A stretch of 64,000 bases of DNA from Paractinoplanes aksuensis (GCF_024137025.1 NZ_JAMYJR010000033.1:62001-126000), one strand, 5' to 3'; counted from the first letter of the stretch, positions 18,328 through 23,633 are shown. Made by a program: numbers and translations. Notes: generated from the sequence alone by a model not told the origin.

Positions 18328-19000
18328 GTGACGACGCGTGTGGTGGTGCTGGGCGCCGGCTTCGGCGGACTGGAATTGGCGACAACCGTCGGAGGCTCGG
18401 CGGCCGACGTCGAAGTTACCCTGATCGACCAGGCCGAGGGATTCGTCTTCGGTTTCTCGAAACTCGACGTGATGTTCGGGCGGTCCGCCCCCGCTCAAGT
18501 GCTGCACCGCTACGCCGACATGGTGAACCCCGGCGTGCGCTTCGTGAACGCAGAGGTCACGGCCATCGACCCGCAGGCGAGACGCGTACGGACCAGCGCC
18601 GGCCCGTTCGAGGCCGACATCCTGGTGGTGGCGCTGGGGGCCGACCTCGACCCGGCGGCCACCCCGGGCCTGCTCGAGGGCGGCCACGAGTTCTACACGG
18701 TGGCGGGCGCGTTCGCGGCGGCCGACGCCCTGGCCGCGTTCGAGGGCGGACGGGTGGTCGTGGCGGTCACCTCGACGCCGTTCAAGTGCCCGCCGGCGCC
18801 GAGCGAGACCGCCCTGCTGACCCACGAGTTCCTGACGGCGCGCGGCCGGCCGGGCCAAGGTCGACGTGAAGTTCGTGGCCGGCCGCCCGCCCGTCGGCTC
18901 CCTCGTCGGCCCGTCGCCCGCCCTGATGGCCGACAAGCAGGACTTCGGCCGCGACCGGATCCAGCGCTGGTTCGGCCACCCCTGGCCCACCGAAAGCTAG
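18328..19000 (+). pseudogene. FAD/NAD(P)-dependent oxidoreductase with internal deletion and frameshift
   Basis: GTG 18328 opens a sulfide:quinone-reductase-like flavoprotein: dinucleotide motif LGAGFGGLELA, then the conserved FKCPPAPSETALL. At about 18850 the homology breaks off. A different frame then resumes the family's C-terminal tail (KVDVKFVAGRPPVGS, then KQDFGRDRIQRWFG) and ends at TAG 18998-19000. About 150 to 180 central residues are missing and the frame is shifted at the join. This is a decayed gene, assuming the assembly is correct. Confidence 0.75.
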
Positions 19001-19022
19001 CCGCCGGCGCGCGGGGGCGGGG

Positions 19023-20429
19023 TCAGGCGCGGGCGCCGATGGCCAGGGCGCGCAGCAGGAAGCGGGGTTCGGTGAGCGCGCTCGGATGCGCGAGCATGGT
19101 CGTGACCTGCCCGAGGCGCTGGCTGATCGTCTGATCGCGCATCGACGCCTTGAACACGAGCCCGCTGAGCCAGCTGATGGCCTTGTAGCCCTTCGGGTAC
19201 GGCCCGTCGACGTGCGGCAGCGCGAGGTCGGCCATCGTCGAGACCTGCCAGGCCGCGTCCACGACGACTTTCACGTCCCGGAAGTACGACAGGGCCGGCT
19301 GGGCCAGATCGGCCCCGCCTCGCAGATACTCGGACAGCGCCGAGGCATGCAGCGTGGCCGAGGTCATGCCCTGCCCGTACACCGGGTTGAACGAGGCCAC
19401 GGCGTCCCCCACCGCGACCAGCCGCGCCGGGAACCGGGTCAGCCGGTGGAAGTCCCGCCGCCGGCTGTCCGCTTGGTGGTACGTGATGACGTCACCGACC
19501 TGCACGGCCGTCGTCGCCACCGCCCCGAACTCGGCCGGGAAGTCGCCCACGCACCGCTCCCGGAACTCGCCCGCGTCGCGCCCCGGCCGGTCGTCGGCGT
19601 ACCCGGAGACCAGCACGGTCCACCGGTCGCCCTCGATCGGCGTGAACCCGCCGATCCGCGCCACCTTGCCCGGCCCCGGGTTGGCGATCGAGATGCAGGT
19701 CAGCACCTTGGCGTCGGCCGGCCGCCGGAACAGCGCCGTCGCGTAGTTGAGCTTGATGCCCATCCTCTGCATCGGCGGCTTGGCGAACCCGTGCGACTCG
19801 AGCCAGTCGCCGAGCCGGCTCGACCGCCCCATCGCGTCGACGACGAAGTCGGCCGGCACCTCCTCGTCCCCGTGACGAACGCCGACGACCCGGTCGCCGT
19901 CCAGCACGATCCCGTCGGCCCGCCCGTGCGCCGTACGCACGTTGGGCAGGGCCAGCACCCGGTGCCGGATCAGCGCCTCGAGAAAGGGCCGGCTGGACAC
20001 CAGAGCCTGCGCGGCCGGCCCGCTCGGCGGCTCCTCGCGCAGCTTGCCGTCCATGTAGAACCGGTTGGTGTCAGGCGAAGGATCGACCGCCCCCGCCGCC
20101 AGAGCCGCCTCGATGAAGCCCGGAAAGAACCGCTCCAGCTGATTCAGCCCCGACGGAAGCAGAGCGTGCACCTGGCTGCCCTGCGGAACCCCCGGCCGCG
20201 GCCCGACCGCGTTCTCCGGGTCGGCCGCGATCTGCTCATCGGCCACGTCGAGCCCGACGAGGTCGTCACGCTCGATGATCAGCACCTGCTCGGCGTGATC
20301 GCTGAGCACCCGGGCCGCCATCAGCCCCGCGATGCTGCCCCCGAGCACGACAGCCTGCCGGAACAACACCCGCTGCCCCGTCGGCGGCTCGGACGTCGAA
20401 ATAGCAGCGAACCTGTGCGCAGCAGACAC
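19023..20429 (-). CDS. FAD-dependent monooxygenase / oxidoreductase
   Basis: 468 residues. FAD-binding Rossmann motif VVLGGSIAGLMAARVL near residue 27, a DG-like segment (DFVVDAMGRSSRLGDWLE) and the second FAD motif VAVGDAVASFNPVYGQGMTSA near residue 350. This is the pattern of group A flavin monooxygenases and halogenase-like proteins. Starts at GTG 20429 with a G-rich ribosome site upstream. It stands alone. Substrate unknown; the tail after residue 400 has an extended helical region seen in squalene-epoxidase-like relatives. Confidence 0.85.
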   Translation of the reverse strand: MSAAHRFAAISTSEPPTGQRVLFRQAVVLGGSIAGLMAARVLSDHAEQVLIIERDDLVGLDVADEQIAADPENAVGPRPGVPQGSQVHALLPSGLNQLERFFPGFIEAALAAGAVDPSPDTNRFYMDGKLREEPPSGPAAQALVSSRPFLEALIRHRVLALPNVRTAHGRADGIVLDGDRVVGVRHGDEEVPADFVVDAMGRSSRLGDWLESHGFAKPPMQRMGIKLNYATALFRRPADAKVLTCISIANPGPGKVARIGGFTPIEGDRWTVLVSGYADDRPGRDAGEFRERCVGDFPAEFGAVATTAVQVGDVITYHQADSRRRDFHRLTRFPARLVAVGDAVASFNPVYGQGMTSATLHASALSEYLRGGADLAQPALSYFRDVKVVVDAAWQVSTMADLALPHVDGPYPKGYKAISWLSGLVFKASMRDQTISQRLGQVTTMLAHPSALTEPRFLLRALAIGARA

Positions 20430-20576
20430 CCGAGCCCCCCGATAAACATTAAAGTTTCTTTTCCGGCCCCACGATAGCGGTGCATCGAGAACCGTCGCTA
20501 CCAGGCTGCCCAGCGTAAACGCCCGACCTGACGCCCGCGCCCCGCCCGTGTCGTTCCCGCCTTCGGCACCCGAGGT

Positions 20577-20669
20577 TCAGCGCAAGTAGGAGGCTCCGTT
20601 CAGGTCGAGGACAGCGCCCGACGACCACAGCGCCTCGGGCGAGCTCAGGTGGACCACGGCCTGTCGGCA
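20577..20669 (-). pseudogene. C-terminal remnant of an SDR-type dehydrogenase
   Basis: About 30 codons ending at TGA 20577-20579 read VVHLSSPEALWSSGAVLD followed by LNGASYLR, the classical C-terminus of FabG-like short-chain dehydrogenases. No Rossmann or Tyr-x-x-x-Lys part is present upstream; instead the sequence becomes unrelated. The fragment is interpreted as the leftover end of a deleted gene, at the left edge of the tRNA array region. Confidence 0.65.
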
Positions 20670-20753
20670 ACACTCATGCGGCAACTCCTTCCGACGCTCC
20701 CGGTGGGACCGGGAGGTGGCTCGACGATAGCTCTTTCCGGCCCCGTCCAAGCG

Positions 20754-20781
20754 TTATCCACAGGTCGCGAAGTTATCCACA
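20754..20781 (+). promoter_or_regulatory. Two consensus DnaA boxes
   Basis: TTATCCACA occurs exactly at 20754-20762 and at 20773-20781, in the same orientation and 19 bp apart, about two helical turns. This is the bacterial DnaA-box consensus and is rare in such GC-rich DNA. It may be a DnaA-binding regulatory or titration site, or a remnant of a replication module. There is no dnaA or dnaN gene nearby. Confidence 0.6.
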
Positions 20782-20859
20782 TTCCGGCGGTCCGGGATTG
20801 CCTCCGGACGGCCTTTTCCAGTACGGGCGCCGACTTCAAGAAAGTGGCAGTAAATAGCG

Positions 20860-20888
20860 TTGCCAACCGGCGGCGGGCGGCCTACCGT
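20860..20888 (+). promoter_or_regulatory. Promoter for the small gene before the tRNA array
   Basis: TTGCCA at 20860-20865 and TACCGT at 20883-20888 are separated by 17 bp, a good fit to a housekeeping sigma factor promoter. Transcription would start near 20895, about 33 bases before the ATG at 20928. The transcript is closed by a terminator at 21064-21099. Confidence 0.55.
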
Positions 20889-20927
20889 AGTCATCACACC
20901 GGGAACGACAGAGACAGGGAGAGACCG

Positions 20928-21041
20928 ATGTCGCGGCACGCCTCGATTACACCGCAGCTGCTCAAGCCGCATGTCGGTGCCGTCCTGACGTGCGGCCTTG
21001 CACCCTACGGCAAGCCCTACCGGGCCCGGTGGCGCAGCTAG
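20928..21041 (+). CDS. 37-residue hypothetical peptide upstream of the tRNA array
   Basis: ATG 20928 is preceded by a purine-rich site (GGGAGAGACCG). The peptide begins MSRHASITPQLLKPHVG, has a single Cys (LTCG) and ends in a basic tail (KPYRARWRS). It is flanked by its own promoter and an intrinsic terminator, forming a complete small transcription unit of about 200 bases. It could be a real small protein or the leader of a small RNA. No family recognised. Confidence 0.5.
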   Translation: MSRHASITPQLLKPHVGAVLTCGLAPYGKPYRARWRS

Positions 21042-21063
21042 CGAACGCTAGCGCAGAAACTCG

Positions 21064-21099
21064 CCGCCGAACCCGACAAGGGGACGGCGGTTTTTCGTT
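21064..21099 (+). terminator. Intrinsic terminator
   Basis: CCGCCG pairs with CGGCGG around an inner CCC/GGG stem with a small AA/GA internal loop. The hairpin (21064-21090) is followed directly by TTTTTCGTTT. A hairpin with a U-tract is unusual in this GC-rich genome and makes a convincing end for the small transcript that starts near 20895. Confidence 0.85.
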
Positions 21100-21215
21100 T
21101 CTCGACCAATTTTACATCGGCACTGTGGGCCATTCCACGCTGCCCTGATAATTGCACCGGCCGCCGCCGGAAGCGATTGCTAATTGACAACTCCACAGCG
21201 GATGGCACAACAAAT

Positions 21216-21287
21216 CCGGAGCGAGGGAGACGGCAACCCGCGCGCCTTGGGAGCGTGAGACACCCCGTTCGACTCGGGGGCTCCGGA
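21216..21287 (+). tRNA. tRNA-Pro (TGG anticodon)
   Basis: Perfect 7-bp acceptor stem CCGGAGC/GCTCCGG, 3-bp D stem GGG/CCC, anticodon stem CGCGC/GCGTG with loop CTTGGGA, T stem CCCCG/CGGGG with loop TTCGACT, discriminator A. No CCA is encoded. Position 8 is G instead of the near-universal U. It is the first member of the array and the only one whose anticodon starts with T. Confidence 0.85.
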
Positions 21288-21339
21288 CGACACATCTTGG
21301 GAAGACACAGCTGCCGACCAGAGATGGACGGCGGCTCAC

Positions 21340-21413
21340 GCGGTTGTAGCTCAGCCAGGCAGAGCGCCACCCCGCCAAGGTGGAGGCCGCCGGTTCGATC
21401 CCGGCCAGCCGCT
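21340..21413 (+). tRNA. tRNA-Gly (GCC anticodon), C33
   Basis: Acceptor GCGGTTG/CAGCCGC with one G-U pair, D stem GCTC/GAGC, anticodon stem CCACC/GGTGG and loop CCGCCAA, T stem GCCGG/CCGGC with loop TTCGATC. Discriminator T, no CCA encoded. The base before the anticodon is C rather than the usual U33; the stem pairing leaves no other register. Confidence 0.85.
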
Positions 21414-21417
21414 TCCC

Positions 21418-21489
21418 GCCCTCGTAGCCCAACGGCAGAGCACGACGTCGAGAACGTCGCCAGTGCGCGTTCAAATCGCGCCGAGGGCA
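21418..21489 (+). tRNA. tRNA with Leu anticodon GAG, short variable loop, C33
   Basis: Perfect acceptor GCCCTCG/CGAGGGC, anticodon stem CGACG/CGTCG with loop TCGAGAA, T stem GCGCG/CGCGC and loop TTCAAAT. The anticodon reads Leu codons, but the variable region is only five bases (CCAGT), whereas bacterial tRNA-Leu has a long variable arm. The D stem is weak and position 33 is C. Charging identity is therefore uncertain. Confidence 0.75.
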
Positions 21490-21504
21490 CGCACCACCGC
21501 CGGT

Positions 21505-21537
21505 CCGGCGCTGCGCGAATCGTCCGCGCAGCGCCGG
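21505..21537. other. 13-bp perfect hairpin between tRNA genes
   Basis: CCGGCGCTGCGCG at 21505-21517 and its exact reverse complement at 21525-21537 flank a 7-base loop AATCGTC. It lies in the 65-bp gap between the GAG and CGT tRNA genes. There is no U-tract. It may be a processing signal, a terminator of the type common in actinobacteria, or a remnant of another element. Confidence 0.8.
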
Positions 21538-21554
21538 GGCGGGCTCAGCACCAG

Positions 21555-21628
21555 GCCGGTGCAGCACGAATGGCTCGTGCAGCCGACTCGTAATCGGCAG
21601 GTTGTGGGTTCGAGTCCCGCCGCCGGCT
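21555..21628 (+). tRNA. tRNA-Thr (CGT anticodon)
   Basis: Acceptor GCCGGTG/CGCCGGC with one G-U pair, D stem GCAC/GTGC, anticodon stem GCCGA/TCGGC and loop CTCGTAA with normal U33, T stem GTGGG/CCCGC and loop TTCGAGT. Discriminator T, no CCA. Position 8 is C instead of U. Confidence 0.85.
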
Positions 21629-21631
21629 CAC

Positions 21632-21704
21632 GCCCGGGTAGCCCAATGGCAGAGGCACGCCGCTCAGGACGGCGCCAGTGCGCGTTCGAATCGCGCTCCG
21701 GGTA
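21632..21704 (+). tRNA. tRNA with Leu anticodon CAG, short variable loop
   Basis: Acceptor GCCCGGG/TCCGGGT with G-U pairs at both ends, 3-bp D stem GCC/GGC, anticodon stem CGCCG/CGGCG and loop CTCAGGA, variable CCAGT, T stem GCGCG/CGCGC with loop TTCGAAT. It shares its T arm and variable loop with the GAG tRNA at 21418, so the two are probably duplicates. It too lacks the long variable arm of a true tRNA-Leu. Confidence 0.75.
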
Positions 21705-21746
21705 CGCATCCGTAGTCATAGATGTCATGAATATCCTGAATGTTTA

Positions 21747-21819
21747 GGGCTCGTAGCTCATCTGGTAGAGCGCCGCTCTCGCACAGCGGAGGTGGCCGGT
21801 TCGACCCCGGCCGGGTCCA
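21747..21819 (+). tRNA. tRNA-Ala (CGC anticodon)
   Basis: Acceptor GGGCTCG/CGGGTCC with two G-U pairs, D stem GCTC/GAGC, anticodon stem CCGCT/AGCGG and loop CTCGCAC, T stem GCCGG/CCGGC with loop TTCGACC, discriminator A. The canonical alanine identity pair G3-U70 is present. It ends three bases before the stop codon of the gene on the opposite strand. Confidence 0.9.
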
Positions 21820-21821
21820 CG

Positions 21822-22700
21822 TCACGGGGTGCCCCGCAGCACGATCACGGCCTGCACGGTGGCGTAACCCCGCCATTCCAGGGCCGCGGCCGGGCTGAAC
21901 GCCGTGAACGTGATGTCCCACCCGCCGTCCGGCTTCTGCTGGCCGGCCAGGCGGGTCAGGTCGGTCTGGACGGCGTCCCGATCGAACATCTGCCTCGAGG
22001 GCGCGTCGGCATGCGGGGTGAAGTCGAGCGGATGAAGCACTTCACCCTCGATGCCGCCGGCCACCGGGGTCGGGCCGTCCGTGCGTACGTGGGAAACGAA
22101 CCCGTCGAGAAGCGAGCGGGCCCGGGCCGAGGTGGGCGCCACCGCGTCCAGGAAGTGCATAGCGAACATGACCTCGTGCGCGGACGGCGTCCCGGTCGTC
22201 TGCTCGATCCGGTCCAGGCAGTAGTCGGTCGACGCCTGCAGCCACGGGTGGTCGGCGACGTCCTCGCGGTGCCGGGCCAGCCGGTGCGCCTGCGCGGCCA
22301 ACTGGGTGGCCATCTGGAGCGACGACGTGTCCACGTCGGCGGTGATCCAGTGCGGCGCGCTGCCGTCGGCGTCCACGAAGGGCAGCGCGAACGGGATGCC
22401 GCCGTCGGGCCGCGAATGCGTGGCCAGCCAGTCGCACAGCTCGATCGACCGGCGGCTGGTGTCACGGACCTCGGCCAGAACTTCGAGGGCGTGCATCGCC
22501 GCCACTGGTTGGCTGGTCACCGAGCGCAGGTCCGGTTCCAGCGCCCACCCGTACCCGCCGTCGGGGTTGCGATGGGCGTCGAGTGCCGGCAGCACCTCGT
22601 CGGCCGAACCCTCCCCCAGCAGGTGGCGCAACCGGCGTCGCTCGAGGACGCGGGCATGGGTCGTCACGAATGAGATCGCCGCATCGAGATCAAGGCTCAT
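21822..22700 (-). CDS. Prenyltransferase/squalene-oxidase-repeat-like protein opposed to the tRNA array
   Basis: 292 residues from ATG 22700. It carries repeats of the alpha/alpha-toroid type found in prenyltransferase and terpene cyclase folds: NPDGGYGWALEPD, RPDGGIPFALPF and KPDGGWDITFTAFSP, each with the DGG(W/Y/I) core. No DxDD or metal-binding cyclase motif is seen, so catalysis is unclear. It lies inside the tRNA array but on the other strand, filling the space between the Ala and Ile tRNA genes with almost no gap. It may have travelled with the array. Confidence 0.75.
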   Translation of the reverse strand: MSLDLDAAISFVTTHARVLERRRLRHLLGEGSADEVLPALDAHRNPDGGYGWALEPDLRSVTSQPVAAMHALEVLAEVRDTSRRSIELCDWLATHSRPDGGIPFALPFVDADGSAPHWITADVDTSSLQMATQLAAQAHRLARHREDVADHPWLQASTDYCLDRIEQTTGTPSAHEVMFAMHFLDAVAPTSARARSLLDGFVSHVRTDGPTPVAGGIEGEVLHPLDFTPHADAPSRQMFDRDAVQTDLTRLAGQQKPDGGWDITFTAFSPAAALEWRGYATVQAVIVLRGTP

Positions 22701-22717
22701 CCGAGCATCCTGGCCCA

Positions 22718-22791
22718 GTCGCCGTAGCTCAGCAGGTCGGAGCGCCGCCCTGATAAGGCGGAGGCCGGTGGTTCGAACCCACCCGGCGACA
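22718..22791 (+). tRNA. tRNA-Ile (GAT anticodon)
   Basis: Perfect acceptor GTCGCCG/CGGCGAC, D stem GCTC/GAGC, anticodon stem CCGCC/GGCGG and loop CTGATAA with U33, T stem GGTGG/CCACC and loop TTCGAAC, discriminator A, no CCA encoded. This is the best preserved tRNA of the array. It begins 18 bases beyond the start codon of the opposed gene. Confidence 0.92.
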
Positions 22792-22809
22792 CGATCCACC
22801 GGAAATCCC

Positions 22810-22896
22810 GGAGACGCCAGCCGATGGGCGCCGGCCGCCGCCTCGAAAGCGGTTGGGGGGTCACACCCCGTGGGCGTTCGACTCGCCCCGTCTCCG
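22810..22896 (+). tRNA. tRNA-Ser (CGA anticodon), long variable arm
   Basis: Perfect acceptor GGAGACG/CGTCTCC, anticodon stem GCCGC/GCGGT and loop CTCGAAA, a long paired variable arm (GGGG...CCCC), T stem GGGCG/CGCCC with loop TTCGACT, discriminator G as in serine tRNAs. Position 8 is C instead of U. Class II structure agrees with the anticodon. Confidence 0.88.
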
Positions 22897-22932
22897 CTTG
22901 TTCCAGCACGTCACGCATTTCCAACACATCAA

Positions 22933-23005
22933 GCGCCGCTAGCTCAACTGGTAGAGCAACGGACTCTTAATCCGTGGGTTCGGGGTTCGATTCCCCGGCG
23001 GCGCA
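22933..23005 (+). tRNA. tRNA-Lys (CTT anticodon)
   Basis: Perfect acceptor GCGCCGC/GCGGCGC, D stem GCTC/GAGC, anticodon stem ACGGA/TCCGT and loop CTCTTAA, T stem CGGGG/CCCCG with loop TTCGATT, discriminator A. All canonical bases (U8, U33, T54, A58) are present. It ends one base before the next tRNA gene. Confidence 0.93.
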
Positions 23006-23006
23006 C

Positions 23007-23082
23007 TGCAGGGTGGAGGAGTTCGGTCGTCCTCGCCGGTCTCATAAGCCGGAAACCGCGGGTTCGAATCCCGCCCCTGCTC
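23007..23082 (+). tRNA. Initiator-like tRNA-Met (CAT anticodon)
   Basis: Laid out as TGCAGGG ... CCCTGCT, the acceptor has a T-T mismatch at position 1-72. The D stem GAGG/CCTC has A11-U24, and the D loop AGTTCGGT matches bacterial initiator tRNA. The 1-72 mismatch and A11-U24 are both initiator features. The anticodon stem CCGGT/GCCGG has two of the three G-C pairs usual for initiators, the third being U-G. Loop CTCATAA. Confidence 0.82.
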
Positions 23083-23084
23083 CC

Positions 23085-23156
23085 GTTCCGGTAGCTCAGC
23101 GGGAGAGCGCCGCCTCGACAAGGCGGAAGTCGCTGGTTCGATCCCAGCCCGGAGCA
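23085..23156 (+). tRNA. tRNA-Val (GAC anticodon), C33
   Basis: Acceptor GTTCCGG/CCGGAGC with one G-U pair, D stem GCTC/GAGC, anticodon stem CCGCC/GGCGG and loop TCGACAA, T stem GCTGG/CCAGC with loop TTCGATC, discriminator A. Position 33 is C. It follows the initiator-like gene by two bases. Confidence 0.88.
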
Positions 23157-23171
23157 CGCAAGGAAAGGCCG

Positions 23172-23243
23172 GTCCGTATGGCTCAGCGGGAGAGCGTCCC
23201 CCTCACACGGGGAAGGTCCCAGGTTCGAATCCTGGTACGGACA
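23172..23243 (+). tRNA. tRNA-Val (CAC anticodon)
   Basis: Perfect acceptor GTCCGTA/TACGGAC, D stem GCTC/GAGC, anticodon stem TCCCC/GGGGA with loop CTCACAC, T stem CCAGG/CCTGG and loop TTCGAAT, discriminator A. Normal U33. Confidence 0.93.
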
Positions 23244-23245
23244 CT

Positions 23246-23317
23246 GTGGCTGTAGCTCAGCGGTAGAGCGCCGGGACGTGGCCCCGGAGGTCGCCGGTTC
23301 GAGACCGGCCAGCCACC
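23246..23317 (+). tRNA. tRNA-His (GTG anticodon), C33, no encoded G-1
   Basis: Perfect acceptor GTGGCTG/CAGCCAC, D stem GCTC/GAGC, anticodon stem CCGGG/CCCGG and loop ACGTGGC, T stem GCCGG/CCGGC with loop TTCGAGA. Discriminator is C73, as needed for histidine. The preceding base is T, so the extra G-1 normally encoded in bacterial tRNA-His is absent. Position 33 is C. Confidence 0.82.
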
Positions 23318-23322
23318 CCAGT

Positions 23323-23407
23323 GCGCGTCGTGGACGGCGGCACGTCCAGCGGTCCGTAAAACCGTCGCCTTGTGGCAGACCTGGGTCGGCACCAGGGACG
23401 CGCACCA
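23323..23407 (+). tRNA. tRNA-Tyr-like gene (GTA anticodon) with degenerate T loop and encoded CCA
   Basis: All stems pair: acceptor GCGCGTC/GACGCGC, D stem GGAC/GTCC, anticodon stem GCGGT/ACCGT with loop CCGTAAA, a 14-base variable arm with GCC/GGC, T stem CCTGG/CCAGG. Discriminator A is followed by an encoded CCA, the only one in the array. The T loop is GTCGGCA, lacking T54 and A58, position 8 is G, and position 33 is C. Standard search programs may miss it. It is either an unusual tRNA-Tyr or a decaying copy. Confidence 0.6.
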
Positions 23408-23408
23408 C

Positions 23409-23479
23409 AGTCGCATGCCCGAGTGGTCAGGGGCCCGCCTGCAAAGCGGTCTACGCCGGTTCGAATCCGGCTGCGGCTT
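23409..23479 (+). tRNA. tRNA-Cys (GCA anticodon)
   Basis: Acceptor AGTCGCA/TGCGGCT with one T-G pair, 3-bp D stem CCC/GGG typical of bacterial tRNA-Cys, anticodon stem CCGC/GCGG (outermost pair unmatched) with loop CTGCAAA, T stem GCCGG/CCGGC and loop TTCGAAT, discriminator T (U73 is the main cysteine identity base). Last member of the array. Confidence 0.88.
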
Positions 23480-23490
23480 CGATTGCCATC

Positions 23491-23532
23491 CGCTGTGGGG
23501 TCATAGAGAAGCGCTGTGGAGTCATAGAGAGA
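23491..23532. repeat. Imperfect 21-bp tandem duplication after the array
   Basis: Two adjacent 21-bp copies, each beginning CGCTGTGG and containing GTCATAGAGA, at 23491-23511 and 23512-23532, differing at about two positions. They sit directly downstream of the last tRNA. A short motif CCCCAGTGCGCGTCG also occurs both here (from 23545) and just before the Tyr-like gene (from 23316), suggesting duplications within the array. Confidence 0.75.
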
Positions 23533-23588
23533 GCTTGGCCGACGCCCCAGTGCGCGTCGGCTGCTGTTGAGGGCTGGACGTCGTGCGC

Positions 23589-23629
23589 GGCCGTGGTGTT
23601 CCGGTGCATTGCGGTGGAACACCACGGCC
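23589..23629. terminator. Hairpin terminator between the tRNA array and the convergent membrane-protein gene
   Basis: GGCCGTGGTGTTCC at 23589-23602 is matched by its exact reverse complement at 23616-23629 around a 13-base loop. It has no U-tract, as is common for actinobacterial terminators, and by symmetry can act on both converging transcripts. Confidence 0.7.
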
Positions 23630-23633
23630 ACGA

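Noticed and set aside
21038-23408. Several open frames of 70-170 codons on both strands across the tRNA array.
   Set aside because: They run through well-paired tRNA genes and contain no motifs; only the 21822-22700 gene has a recognisable fold.
23589-23629. Hairpin after the array considered as a further tRNA or as a CRISPR-like repeat.
   Set aside because: Only one copy, no anticodon or T arm; its location between convergent genes fits a terminator.
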